Source: Aedes albopictus
Taxonomy: Eukaryota; Arthropoda; Insecta; Diptera; Culicidae
Assembly (NCBI RefSeq): GCF_035046485.1
Contig: NC_085137.1
Coordinates: forward strand, 502,964,536-503,028,535
DNA length: 64,000 nt
Direction: 5' to 3'
Shown here one piece after another: positions 1-11,334 of the stretch (its first letter is position 1; each line of letters begins with the position of its first letter). A model generated the notes under the pieces. The model saw nothing but the letters and a program-made list of their open reading frames with translations. It ran no database searches and was not told the origin of the DNA. Position numbers and translations under genes: made by a program.

Positions 1-2335
1 CCGGAAGAAATCAATTAAAGAATGTAACAATAAATCCCGGGAGGAATCTCTTAAGAAATTTTCGGATGAATCCTCGAAAGAAAATCTGAGTGAATCTTGG
101 GAAGAATCCTTAAAGGACACCCGGTAAAAATCAATGTTATCAATGTTATCAACGACGGAGTTCTAGGGGAAATTTCTAATAGAATTCTGAAGAAATTTCG
201 GGAGAAACGTCAGAAAGGGATCCTAGGAAAGCTGAGGAATAATCCGTGAAAGTACCCGGAAGCAATTCAGAGATATCAGTGAAGAAATCTTGGGAGAAAT
301 CCCAGGAGGAATCTTTAGAAGCGTACATGAAAGGATTCCATGAAGAATCCTGAGTCAAATACTGAAAGATATTCCAGGAGAAATCCAGGGAAAATTTTAT
401 TAGTATTTTTCTTGAGATCTTCTATGAATCTTTGCAAACTTGTTTATGATTTCCTTATTATCATCTGATGATGATTCTTACTGCAATACTTTGAAGATCC
501 TCGCTTTGGATGACTGTTTTGGCAATTTCCGTAGAAAGAACGCCTTCTTGGAGGATTTTCGTTCATATTGTAGGTGATTTATTTACAATTCCCTCGGTAT
601 TCCTCCAGAGAAACCTTCAGAAATTGCATGTATGCCTCCATGTATTTTTTGAACGTTCTTCCAGGATTTCTCCCAAAGATGCCTTTAAGAATTTCTCTGA
701 AAATTTCCCTTAGAAACTACTATAGAAATTCTTTCGGAAATTTGTCATGAGATTTTTGTATTATTCTTTAGCTACTTCAGGAACTCCTCCAGAAATATTT
801 TCAGAGACTTCTTTAGTAGTTTATGCATTTTTTTTACCATGTCGGTACGGGATCTTCAGCGATTATTCCTGAAATTCATCAAAGGGTTCCTTCGGAAAAT
901 TGTCTCAAGTGAAGAAATTTTTAGAAGGTATCTTTTTGGTACTGCTCCTGCGGTCCCTTTAGAAATATCTCGCGGAATTCCTTCAGAGATTTCTCCAGGC
1001 ATCTTTTAGATATTCCTTCACGGATTTTACAGAAGAACTTCATGAAATTACAAATACTGAATAAATTGTTCAAGATTCCCCAAAGGAATATTCCTGGAGT
1101 TACATCTGGAGATTCTAAGAAAAATGTTTAAAACTTTCCTGGAGGGTTTTTTTGAGCAAAATTCTCTGAAGCAATTTCCTAAATAATCTTTGGATGAGTT
1201 TTTAAGGTAGTTTGTAGGAAAAAACCTGGAGGAACTCCCCGAGATGGCTCTGGAGAAATTCCTAGAAGATTTTTATGAGAAAAAAAAAACCTGATATAAA
1301 TCGTTGGGGGAGTTTCTGGAGGAACTCCTGGGGAATACCTGATGGAACTGCTTGAGATAGGAATTCCTAGATGAATTTTATAAGAAACTTTTGGAAGAAT
1401 TCATAGAAAAAAATCCTGGAGGAGTTTTCGAAAAAAAAAATCCTGAAGAGATGCCTAAAAGACACTCCTGAGGAATTTTTGAAGTAAACATGGAAAAATT
1501 TCTGCAGGAATGCTTGAACTAATATCTCTAGGATTCCAAGCAGAAACTGCAGACAAAGCTATTGAAGGATTTCTTCAATAAAACCTTATGGACAAACTCC
1601 TTACTAAAGGGATTCCTGCAGAATGTTCTATAGCAAACCCTGGAAGAACTACAGGAGATACTTAGGGATGATTTCTTAAAATAATTTCGTGCAAAATCTC
1701 TGAAAGTAGGTATAAGTGGACAAAAACTCTGAAACATTTTCCTAAATAATCGCTAGAGTAATTTTAGGATGAAATTCAGCAGAAATGTGAAGCAAATCTG
1801 GAAGAATTCCTGAAGGAATCACTAAAATATATTTCTAAAGAAATTGAATTTAGGCATGTCTTAGGGAATGCATGGAAATCTGGAGAATTCTCTGAAGTAA
1901 TTTCATGAAAATTTGTTAGTGATGTTCCTGGAGAAACGTCAAGACATAATTCCGGAAGTGATTTCTGAAAGCATCCTTGAAGAATATCTGAAGGGATTTC
2001 TGAAAGGTCACCGGAAAAAAAAATCTGAAAAAATCCCTGAACGAATATTTTACGAACTTCTGAGATATTTTCTAGGAGAGCTTCTAAAAGAATCCATTGG
2101 GAACTTTCTAGAGGAATTTCTGAAGTAATGTCTGAGAGAATCTCCGGAGGAATTCCAGAAAGGAACCTCTCGAAAAGCTTCAGCAAAAAATTAAAAAAGC
2201 ATTCCTGCAAAAAAATATCTGAATTTCTAAAGGAATCGCTGGAGAAACTTCAGGATGAATACTCGGAGGAACATCTGGAGAAAGTCCTGGAATAATCTCT
2301 TGATAACTTACTGAAAAGTAACTGGAGTAATCTAT
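1..2335. repeat. Degenerate short-period repeat tract (GGAATTCCTGGAGGAA-like), intron 3 of ZNF598
   Basis: The tract is built from variants of 'aattcctggaggaa', 'atttctgaagaaat' and 'gaaactcctg', with no strict period. It reads like an old, mutated copy, in the opposite orientation, of the 24-bp array at 30.0-42.8 kb. Open frames inside it are leucine/glutamate- or serine/phenylalanine-rich by-products of the repeat, and I see no coding exon or splice-flanked segment. It lies downstream of the exon 3 donor, so it is intron sequence of the ZNF598 ortholog. Confidence 0.7.
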
Positions 2336-2564
2336 GATGAGACTTCTAAACTGTTTCCTCCCTTTAAAACGTCAAAAACGAGGGACTTCCACGGGTCGAG
2401 GGATAATCCGATCGGCCACCAAAATTTGTATTTTTCTTTTCCCCTCCCGTTTAAAAAAAAAATCAGCCAAATTTAGTTCTAATCCGTGATGGTCGATAAC
2501 ACATTTTCACATTGGGTCATATTTAACATAATTCTTCGGAAGTACTTCAAAGTACAAAACTTAC

Positions 2565-3376
2565 CTGGCAACGCCGGAAAGTCCGCTACGTTGTTGGCTT
2601 TCTTCGCACCACTGCTACTGACGACGGACCCACTCGGAGGCCGATTCGACACGTGGATCATCATACTGGTACTCGGTTTGGACGTCCCTTGGCCCCTCCC
2701 GGAGCCGGAAGCACCACTGCTGCCGCTACTGCCGCCCATCGGTTGACTAGGTTTCAATAGGGAACTAGCGGTAATCTTACTACTAAAGCCTTCGTTGATG
2801 CTGGCCGATCCTGGTCCATCCCCGCCCTCTGACCCGAGGGCGGGGAAGTTTTCTTTCGTCCTGGCCAAACCAGCGGCACCGAACACGCGCTGTCGTATCG
2901 AAACATTGTTTGGCCGGAACACGGGATTACCCCCGGTGCCACCTAAAGACGGGAAGTCCTGTTCGCTGTTAGCGTCTATCCGCTTGGGAGGATGCTGACC
3001 GACCATCTGGTCGTTTATCAACGCATCGAAATCTCTCTGAGTGTCGTAGCCTCCGCGGTTTCCACCGCCACCCCCACGATCGCTATTTCCTCCACCACGG
3101 TTCCGGCCACCGCCGGGGCCACTTCCCGAAGGTCCCGACCCGGGATGACCGCCAGCTCCTTCCCGATTCCCCCGTGGTGCGTAACTGAACTCCAACTCTA
3201 AAGTCCTGGTCTGTTTGTTGGCTAGCTTGTTCATACTCTTGCCGTGGGCCGAAGCTCGATGCGCCCGCAGGTCAATCTCCGATCGGAACACCGCCGTGAA
3301 CTGTTCCTGCTCGCATTCACCCTCCTCGCACAGGTAGTGCTCCTGTCGGAAGTGATCCCGCAACGATTCATAGTCA
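2565..3376 (-). CDS. ZNF598: ZNF598 ortholog, exon 3 (last C2H2 finger and disordered FPxL region)
   Basis: Third coding exon of a ribosome-collision E3 ubiquitin ligase. The exon begins after a clean acceptor (TTTTGCAG) at 3376 and ends at a GTAAGT donor after 2565. It is 812 bp long and its phase fits exon 2 exactly, so codon GG|T gives glycine and the protein continues DYESLRDHF. It encodes the CEEGECEQEQF finger, the conserved block FRSEIDLRAHRASAHGKSMN and the LELEFSYAPR motif. A Gly/Ser/Arg-rich low-complexity segment follows with three FP[SA]L motifs (DFPSLGG, NFPALGS, DFPALPG), as in the C-terminal half of known ZNF598/Hel2 proteins. The family ubiquitinates small-subunit ribosomal proteins such as eS10 and uS10 on collided ribosomes. 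The remaining C-terminal exons are not in the window. Frames read past the donor run into a stop in the intron, which supports the splice site. Confidence 0.9.
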
Positions 3377-3881
3377 CTGCAAAAGCATTTGAAAACATTC
3401 GGTGAAATCGGCGCGTTAATCCACTTACTTAAATCGCTATAAATCATCCCACCCATTTCAGTAACAACGTGCTCAGGCGCGCGAGATCGTTAATTTGAAT
3501 CAGTGGTCACCAAACTACGAATCGAAAAATCTTTCAGGAATTCCTGCAGAATACTTTTTAAAAATTTTGAATAACAATTTCATTGAGAATTTCTTATTAT
3601 TCAAAATAAAGTTTGTCATAGAAATAGCTCAACAAGAATGTAGGGATGAAGCAATAATGTTCTGGGCAAGCTTTCTAAAAAGCGGAATTGGCCCGCATTG
3701 CGGGAACCACCGCAAAATTAACACCACATTGGGCGCACAGCGCGGATGTGTCGTGTGCAGCAGACAGCGTCTTTTCGTGTAAATGAGAAAACGTTGCCAA
3801 CAAAATTGCATCGCGTTTCGGTCGCAAGATGTGATGACCACCGTTCACCCCACCCTGTTATCCCCCCTCCCTATCACTTAC
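3377..3881 (-). other. Intron 2 of ZNF598 (505 bp)
   Basis: On the minus strand it begins GTAAGT at 3881 and ends TTTTGCAG at 3377. The sequence is AT-rich in the middle, with no recognisable element or gene. Confidence 0.85.
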
Positions 3882-4193
3882 CCGTAGAAGTAGTTGGCCC
3901 CATCGGCGTCGCAAAAGTGGCAGAAGAAGTGCTCCTTCCGCAGATGCCGAAACAGTTCGTCCTTGTCCAGGAACCGTTTGTCACAGTACTCGCACAGCGG
4001 ATGGCCCCGATGGCCAACGTTGTCCGGATCGCCGACCCGCCGGTGGATGGCCAAATCCTGCCGGCTGTAGCACCGACGTTCCGACGAGAAGATTTTCAGG
4101 TGCTCGGTGCAGATGTCGCAGTAGAATAGCTCGTGCCGCTTGCGGACATGCTCCCGCAGGATGTCGAACTTGGAGAAGTTCTTCTCGTCGCAC
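3882..4193 (-). CDS. ZNF598: ZNF598 ortholog, exon 2 (C2H2 zinc-finger block)
   Basis: This 312-bp exon lies between the acceptor TTTTTTTCCAG and the donor GTAAGT. Phase: exon 1 ends CCC AG, the first G here completes AGG, then TGC GAC follows, giving CPRCDEKNF. It encodes the tandem fingers seen in all ZNF598/Hel2 proteins: FYCDICTEHLKIF, ERRCYSRQDLAIHRR, GDPDNVGHRGHPLCEYC, LFRHLRKEHFFCHFCDADG. These are highly conserved from yeast to human, so identification is secure. The fingers are thought to help bind the ribosome and the substrate. The exon lies 0.5 kb from exon 3 but 23.8 kb from exon 1. Frames extending further right than 4193 are intron. Confidence 0.94.
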
Positions 4194-4561
4194 CTGGAAA
4201 AAAACACCGCCGCGACGGCAAAATCGAGCGAAACCGTTGTTAGTTGGCTCTGGGGTGGATACGGTTGGTGGGGGCGATCTTTGGCGTCGATGTCGTTGTC
4301 GTCCGTGGACTGCATCGGTTTTGCGCACTAGGAAGGGAGAAAGTGACCGCGACACGTTCTACTTTTCTCGAGCGAAAGATGGGATATAACTGGCGAACGA
4401 ATGCATATGCAGGCTTATTACCTGTAGGTTTTGGGGGTTTATTTCAAAGTATTCTTTTACAAAGCAAAGAGACAGAAGGAAAGTACAGTGGCGCACATAA
4501 TAATAAATATTAACTCTATGTATTTACCTGGGTAATATCTTTTATAATATTTAAGTAACTG

Positions 4562-6317
4562 ATGACCCGTAGCTTCCGGGAAGGTAAGCCCAGCTCCCTG
4601 GGTTAGTGGGTTGGTGTCAGGCCCTGCGAGCCAGCCGTAAAAAAGACTAGCACCGAAAAATCAACTAGAGAAGAATGCGAACCGATGCAAATGGCGACAA
4701 CCACAGCGACGAAAAGGGACTTGCGATTGGAAGCTTGGTGTGGAACTGCAGATCTTTCAACTTCATCGGGAGCACCCGCATACTCGCCGATATACTGAAG
4801 GACCGCGGGTTCGTAGCGCTGCAGGAGGTGTGTTGGACAGGATCCATGGTGTGAACATTAAGAGGTAAATCATACATCTACCAGATGGGCGACCTGCAGA
4901 GGCGCATGATCGGTTGGTGGCCGATCGACGAAAGAATGTGCAGGTTGAGGATCAAGGGCCGATTCTTCAACATCAGCATAAAAAACGTGCACAGCCCTCA
5001 CTCCGGAAGCACTGATGATGGCAAAGACGCATTTTACGCGCAGCTCGAACGCGAGTACGACCGCTGCCCAAACCACGACGTCAAGATCATCATAGGGGAT
5101 CTAAACGCTCAGGTAGGCCAGGAGGCGGAATTCAGACCGACGATTGGAAAGTTCAGCGCCCACCAGCTGACGAAAATGGCCTACGACTCATTGATTTCGC
5201 CACGTAGCACCTTTTTCCAACACAGCCTCCCTTATCGTTACACCTGGAGATCACCACAGCAGACGGAATCTCAAATCGACCACGCTCTGATTGACGGACG
5301 GCACTTCTCCGACATTATCGACGTCAGGACATATCGTGGCGCCAACATCGACTCCGACCACTATCTGGTGACGGTCAAACTGCGCCCAAAACTCTCCGTC
5401 ATCAACAATGTACGGTACCGGCGACCGCAACGGTACAACCTAGAGCGACTGAAGCAACCGGATGTCGCCTCAGCATACGCGCAGAATCTCGAGGCCGCGT
5501 TGCCAGACGAGGGCGAGCTCGATGAGGCCCCTCTAGAGGACTGCTGGAGTACAGTGAAAGCAGCCATCAACGACGCAGCCGAGAGCACCATCGGGTACGT
5601 GGAACGGAACCGACGGAACGAATGGTTCGACGAAGAGTGCAGAGCGGTTTTCGCGATGAAGAACGCAGCGAGGGCGGTAATGCTGCAGCAAGGGACTCGA
5701 CAGAACGTGGAACGTTACAAACAGAAGCGGAAACAGCAGGCCCGCCTCTTTCGGGAGAAAAAGCGCCACCTGGAATAAATGGAGTGCGAAGAAATAGAAC
5801 TGCTGTGCCGTTCCCAAGAAACACGGAAGTTCTATCAGAAGCTCAACGCATCCCGCAAAGGCTTCGTGCCGCGAGCCGAAATATGCAGCTATGGAGAATC
5901 ATGGACGAAAACGGCTTTCCTGGGAAGCTGACTAGACTGATTAAAGCAACGATGGACGGTGTGCAAAACTGCGGAAGGGTTTCGGGTGAACTATCCAGTT
6001 CATTCGAATCTCGCCGGGGACTGCGACAAGGTGACGGACTCTCATGTCTACTCTTCAACATCGCTCTGGAAGGTGTGATGCGACGAGCAGGGCTCAACAG
6101 CCCGGGAACGATTTTCACAAAATCCGGTCAATGTGTGTGCTTTGCGGACGACATGGACATTATCGCCACAACATTTGTTGCAACAGAGAAGTTCATGTTA
6201 CATTGCTCGCCGCGAAAACGAAGGTCGCCCGGTTCGTCAGATTTCCATACCACGTCTGGAGATTGTTGTGATACGATCTTCCCAGAAAGCAATGGTCTAG
6301 ATCGGACCGGCTATTAA
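4562..6317 (+). pseudogene. RTE-like non-LTR retrotransposon, internally deleted (endonuclease plus RT fragment)
   Basis: It starts with a GC-rich leader (near 4575-4650, 'ggttggtgtcaggccctg'), then an apurinic-type endonuclease is readable. ALQEVCW is followed by a stop and then, from 4885, GDLNAQVGQE, RPTIGKFS, YTWRSPQ, QIDHALID and IDSDHYLV. These are the EEP endonuclease catalytic blocks, ending D-H. The frame shifts after about 5780 (KFYQKLNASRKGF). It then jumps, with several hundred bases missing, into reverse transcriptase: LTRLIKATMDGVQ, SRRGLRQGDGLSCLLFN and the active-site block CFADDMDI, ending abruptly near FVATEKF. The element is dead. Clade assignment to RTE rather than a related clade is tentative. 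The adjacent Copia element inserted at its right edge. Confidence 0.75.
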
Positions 6318-6322
6318 CAAAT
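6318..6322. repeat. Left target-site duplication of Copia element (CAAAT)
   Basis: CAAAT lies directly before the LTR end TATTGGATGG. The matching CAAAT is at 13946-13950, directly after the far end of the split 5' LTR. A 5-bp duplication is typical of Copia. Confidence 0.85.
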
Positions 6323-6532
6323 TATTGGATGGAAAATAGCAGAGAAAGCAGTAAAACACGTCTTTACAGGTCGAGGTAACAAACTGGTATGATCTTTATT
6401 CATCTCCTTTTCCCTCTTCATTCATGCCCCATTGCGTTACACTAATGGTCCATTCACACTGTCGATTGCGTATTCGATGAATGCGTGATGCTCAACGGCA
6501 CAATGATGCTCAATGGCACAGTGCTGCCATCA
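6323..6532 (-). repeat. Copia 3' LTR (210 bp)
   Basis: On the minus strand it runs from TGATGGCAGCACTG to CCATCCAATA. The stop codon of pol (6530-6532) is the first three bases of the LTR. It is intact, unlike the 5' LTR. Confidence 0.88.
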
Positions 6533-8190
6533 CTCCTTCTCATCGCGCTGAGATCGTAGACCAATCCTCTCGCGTATGTTCTCCAGCTTCACCATGTTCA
6601 GCGGTTTTGTTAGTATGTCCGCCAACATGTCCGCCGATGGGCAATACGTTACATTTATGTTGCGTGATTCTGCCAAATGCTTCACGAAGTGATATTTGGT
6701 GTCCACGTGCTTGGATCGCTTCAGTCCTGCGTTCTCGTCCAACATCTTGATGCAACTTTGGTTGTCTTCGAAGATCTGCACTGGTTTCTGTACAGGCTCC
6801 CCGAAGTCCTTCAGTAGCTTTTTGAGCCAAAGCAGCTCCCGGCAACTTTCAGCTAACGAAATATACTCCGCTTCGGTCGATGAAAGTGCCACACACGCTT
6901 GCTTTCTGGCACACCACGAAATCAAGCCACCACCCAAGCGAAATAGATAGCCCAAATTCGATTTCCGGTCCTTTACATTTCCGGCCCAGTCTGCGTCCGC
7001 GTATCCCTGAAGTTCTTCTTTGCCGGCACCTAATACCAGCTTCAGCTCGCTTGTCGCCTTCAGGTAGCGCAGAACCCTTTTCGCTTCCGTCCAATCTGCA
7101 TTCGTTGGCTTGCTCACCTGCCTTCCAAGAATTGATGTACTTATAGCGATGTCTGGCCGGGTATTCACTGATAGGTACAGCAAACCACCGACGAGGCTCT
7201 GGAACTTGTCATTGTTCGGTAGACTCTCCAACTCCTCCTTTTGCTGTAGATATCCGACGTCCATAGGAATCCGTGATACCTTCGCATCCGCAAGTCCAAA
7301 CTGCCCAACCAGCTTGTCTATGTATGCTTTTTGGTCCAAGCAGTAGGCGTTACTTTCTTTCGTCACTCTTATCCCCAAAAAATGCTTCACCTCGCCAAGT
7401 GTTGTTATTTGGAACTCCGTAGCCAAAGCCTTCACAATCCCGTCGTATTCCTTGTCATTGGAGGTGACGACCAGCATATCCTCCACATAGACGAGGATAT
7501 ACACTGTGCTGTCGTTCTTCTTCCGCACAAACAGGCACGGATCAGCTTCCGCCTGCTTGAATCCGAGTCGCGTCAGAACATTTTTCAGCTTCTCGTTCCA
7601 AACCCTGGCTGATTGCTTCAACCCGTAGAGGCTTTTGCGCAACCGACAAACCTTGTCACTTCCAACTCGTAGTCCAGGTGGTGCCCGCATGTAGATGGTC
7701 TCCTTCAAATCGCCATTCAAATATGCCGTCTTCACATCAACGTGCCTTACCTTCATTCCGTCTCGCCCGGCGACGGTCAACAGAGTACAAAGCGTCACTT
7801 GCTTCGCGACGGGGGCGAACACTTCGTCGTAATCCAGGCCGTACCGTTGTGTGAAACCATGCGCCACTAATCTAGCTTTATAACGTATTATTTTACCTTG
7901 CTCATCCTGTTTCTTCTTGTAGATCCAGCGGCATCCGATCGTCTTACTTCCTGGCGGCACCGATGTCAACTCCCAAGCCTTGCAATCCCGCAGCGACTTC
8001 AGCTCGTCGTTCATGGCAGCCTTCCAGTGATCGCTCTCAGGACCACTCACCGCCTCCTGGTAACTCCGAGGCTCGTCCTGCTGACACTTAGCTAACCTGC
8101 CATCCGCCATATAACGCTCAGGTGGAATACCTTTTGTTGATCTTGCTAACCGACGAGGTGTACCTGCGAGTTGCTCCTCCTGAAAGTGGT
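6530..8190 (-). pseudogene. Copia pol: reverse transcriptase and RNase H
   Basis: Second part of the Copia polyprotein. It follows a linker (GIPPERYMADG) and the conserved RT start (WKAAMNDELKSL). RT blocks seen in order: GCRWIYKKK, YKARLVAHGFTQ, DVKTAYLNGDL, RKSLYGLKQSARVWN and the active-site box LVYVEDMLVV. The box normally reads YVDD, but here the first aspartate codon is GAG (7481-7483), so the polymerase is probably inactive. RNase H follows (GYADADWAG, LSSTEAEYISLAE, HVDTKYHFV) and the C-terminus ADILTKPL is present. The frame is +1 relative to gag-integrase, so a frameshift near 8170-8200 separates the two halves, which in intact Copia are one protein. The open frame extends further right, but that part is not the coding frame. 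Confidence 0.9.
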
Positions 8191-10595
8191 TCCTGGATAG
8201 GAATGATATCCTCATCTCGGCAAGATTCTTCGCTTCCACTGGCATCTTCATACACGCTTTGGTCTGCTGGATCGTCGAAGCCACGAACCAAATTCTCGCA
8301 AGACTCTTCATCGAAACCACGAAATTCTTCTTCATCGCTATCTTCTTGCGGACCACCATCTGATTCATCGGATTCTTCATCGGACCCGTCCGACTCCTCC
8401 TGCTCCACGTTGCCAGTTGACCTTGCCGGCAGCTGAGCCAGCTCGAAGAAATCCTCAGCGACTGAATCTTCAACTTTCTCACCCAACTGCAAGAAACGAG
8501 CATCACGACTGAAAACGACTTCGTTTGTCTTCAAGTCGATGAAACGCCACGCTTTATGCTGCTGGGAGTACCCAACGAAAGTCATTTTCCGCGCCTTCGA
8601 CTGCAGCTTCGTCCGCTTTTCCTTCGGGATGAACACGTACGCCTCTGAACCGAACACCTGAAGCATGCTCATGTCCGGTTTCGTCCCGTACCAAATCTCG
8701 TAGGGCGTCTGCTGTACCGGCTTCGTTGGCAGCATATTCTGCAGACAGTTTGCCGTGTTAACCGCCTCGGCCCAGTACCGATAGTGCAATCCTGACTCAA
8801 TGATCATGCACCGAGCCATTTCCACGAGCGAACGGTTCTTCCGCTTCGCGACTCCGTTCTGCTGCAGCGTGTATGCTGTCGTGAACTGTTGCTGAATGCC
8901 CTCCTGCTTGAGAAATTTGACCAACTCTGCGCTGCGATACTCTCCTCCTTGATCCGATCTAATGATCTTCGGAGGCCTTCCGAACTGCGTTTTCACCAGA
9001 CGCACGAAGTCCCGGATAGCATCCACCGTGTCGGACTTCCTCTTCAGAATGTACAGAGTGGTATAGCGGCTGTAGTCATCGATTAGCGATAGAAAGTATC
9101 GACGACCACCAGGTGTAGCCGTATTCATTGGCCCGCACAAGTCGGTGTGGATCAAATCCAACACTGCCTTTGACTTCCGCTTCACCTTCTTGGGGAATGG
9201 CAGCCTTGCCATCTTCCCTTCCAAGCAGGGTTCACAAGTAATTTTTACTGAGCAGTTACGTACCTTGATGCCGGTTGCCAAACCTTTGCGCTCCAGATCC
9301 AGAATAGCTTGAGGATCACGGTGTCCAAGCTTCCGATGCCACTCGTGTATGCAGTCCTTTGCATGGCACTGTCCCGAAACCGCATTCGCTCGTTCCACCA
9401 TTTGGAGATGGTAGAGGCCCTTGCTTGACGATGCAACAGCAGCAATCCTGTCGCCGTTCGCGATCGTGCAGCCGTTCTTGTCGAAGATGACTCTCGCTCC
9501 CTTCTGAACGAGCCTGCCAACCGACACGAGATTCATGTCGAGCTCCGGAACGAATAGCACTTCACTGAGCGAAATCTGCTTTTCGTCACTTCCGCCTCCG
9601 ACGCAAGAAAATTTACACGATCCGACGCCTTTCACTACCGCCCGTTTACCGTCGGCAACTGTTACCGATTTCGGAGTGTCCTGCCGCGGTTCACTCAACG
9701 ACACGAAATACTTCCGATTCGCGCACATATGCGAACTCGCGCCGGAATCGACAATCCACTCTTTCGTCGCGCACTCACTGGCAAGAAACGTAAACGCTTC
9801 CGATTCCGATTTGGCAAGCTTTGCCTTCGCTTGCTTTTTCGACACTTTCGTCTGTTCACGTTGCCCACTCGCTTCTGAGCTACTGGCACCTTCTTCTTTC
9901 TTCTGCCGCTGCCACAAGATGCAGTTCTTCTTCTTATGGCCGGGCTTCTCACAGAAAAAACACCCCACACTTTTCTTCTTATCGTCCGCTTTCAGAACAA
10001 CCGAATCCACTGCCGATGGTTCCCGCCGCTTGAGCACTTCGTTAATTATCTTCCCCTTCACTAGCTGCAGGGTCAGCTCATCATCGGCTCGGTTTTCAAG
10101 CGTCGTCGTCAGTGCATCGAACGAACTTGGCAAACTTCTAAACACTAGAACCACTTGAAGATCTTCGTCCAGCTTTGTACCGGCATTAGCCAGCTTCTCG
10201 AACAAATCCTCGAACTCCATCAAGTGTTCTTCGATGTTGTCGCCGTCGTGGTACTCCATGTCGCAGATTCGTTTGAGCAGTTGCACTTTGGTCGTTAGCG
10301 TCTTCTTCTGGTGCTGCTTTTCCAAATTGTCCCACACTTCCTTCGCGGAATTCGTATTCCGGATGTGTCCGTGTTGACTTCTTGTCAGCAACAAACCGAT
10401 CGTCGCGCGCGCTCGTTGGTCACCCTCGTCCCAGGCAGCCACCGCCGCCGCGTTTGAACCGGAAGCATCCAGTTGCGGCTTCACTCCCGGCGAGACGTAC
10501 TTCCAAAGTCCTTCTCTCACTAACAAAAACTCGACTTCCAACTTCCACGAATCGTAATTATCGTTCGTCAACTTCGCGATACCGATCTTCTCCAT
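8170..10595 (-). pseudogene. Copia gag, protease and integrase
   Basis: First part of the Copia polyprotein. The ATG at 10595 (MEKIGIAKLTNDNYDSWK) is the first real ATG; an in-frame TTG lies eight codons upstream. Domains in order: a UBN2-type Gag; a zinc knuckle CFFCEKPGHKKKNC near residue 215; aspartic protease EWIVDSGASSHM near residue 280; the pre-integrase HHCC finger (HEWHRKLGH...CEPCLEGK); and the integrase core (IHTDLCGPM, IRSDQGGEY). The third integrase catalytic residue should be glutamate in NGVAER, but here it reads NGVAKRKN (AAG, 8844-8846), a glutamate-to-lysine change. An acidic linker of DE/SD repeats follows before the frame is lost near 8190. In life it would make virus-like particles in the cytoplasm and integrate cDNA in the nucleus. 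Confidence 0.9.
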
Positions 10596-10704
10596 TTTGT
10601 CGAATTTAAAAATGTCCAAAACTATTCAACAAAATATCCACGACTTGTCTCTACGTGTTCACTTTGCACAAAAAACAAAATGGCTACTTCACAGGCCCAT
10701 GACC

Positions 10705-10827
10705 TATTGGATGGAAAATAGCAGAGAAAGCAGTAAAACACGTCTTTACAGGTCGAGGTAACAAACTGGTGTGATCTTTATTCATCTCCTTTTCCCTCTT
10801 CATTCATGCCCCATTGCGTTACACTAA
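10705..10827 (-). repeat. Copia 5' LTR, first piece (123 bp)
   Basis: It matches 6323-6445 with one visible change (tggtGtgatc against tggtAtgatc). It ends in TAA at the point where a MITE inserted. The remaining 87 bp of the LTR resume at 13667. Confidence 0.88.
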
Positions 10828-11334
10828 CGGCGGTGACATAGTAGAGAGTTGCGTGAAGCGAAGCGCAGTGCGACGCGTTTGCGTTCGAACAGATTTTGTA
10901 AGCGCCAGTGCAAAACGCATGGTGAGACGCGTTGACCAGTCAGAGTGAACGCGAATCACAGCGTCGGCAGCTGCGTCAAACCATTCCGTCGAGTGCTTTC
11001 ACGCGCGTGCATGCACTAGCTGCTGTACGGGGAACTGATGGTTGCTAGGACCGTCTCATGATTCTGTGCGCCTGGTGTGTGGTGTGTGCTGTTTGAGTAA
11101 ATTCGTCACGACGGGGTGTGAGTTTGGTCAGGTGTGAGTTTGGTCGTGGTTTGAGAGTTCTCATTATGCTGATGGTTGTGATTATGGTGCTATGGGCATC
11201 GGTAATTTTGCTTCGGATACGCGTCACAAGGCGCGTCACTGTGTCATGCTTCGCGTTGCTCGACGCGTGTATGAAAGCTGATCGACAAACGCGTTGCGCA
11301 TCGCTTCACGCGCCGCCTTACTATGTCATCGGCC
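10828..11334. mobile_element. MITE with TAA target duplication (507 bp), in Copia 5' LTR
   Basis: The left end is CGGCGGTGACATAGTAG and the right end, read in reverse, is GGCCGATGACATAGTAAG. The inverted match goes on through GCGTGAAGCG and AACGCGTTTG. It is flanked by TAA at 10825-10827 and 11335-11337, which fits PIF/Harbinger (TWA). It has no coding capacity but many CGCG/GCGT motifs. Confidence 0.7.

Noticed and set aside
10596..10619. Longer Copia Gag start
   Set aside because: The extension would begin at TTG. The ATG at 10595 gives the normal Gag N-terminus.
10705..10829. Copia with 119-123-bp LTRs
   Set aside because: That reading gives no target duplication and no purine tract. The 210-bp LTR gives both, with CAAAT flanks.
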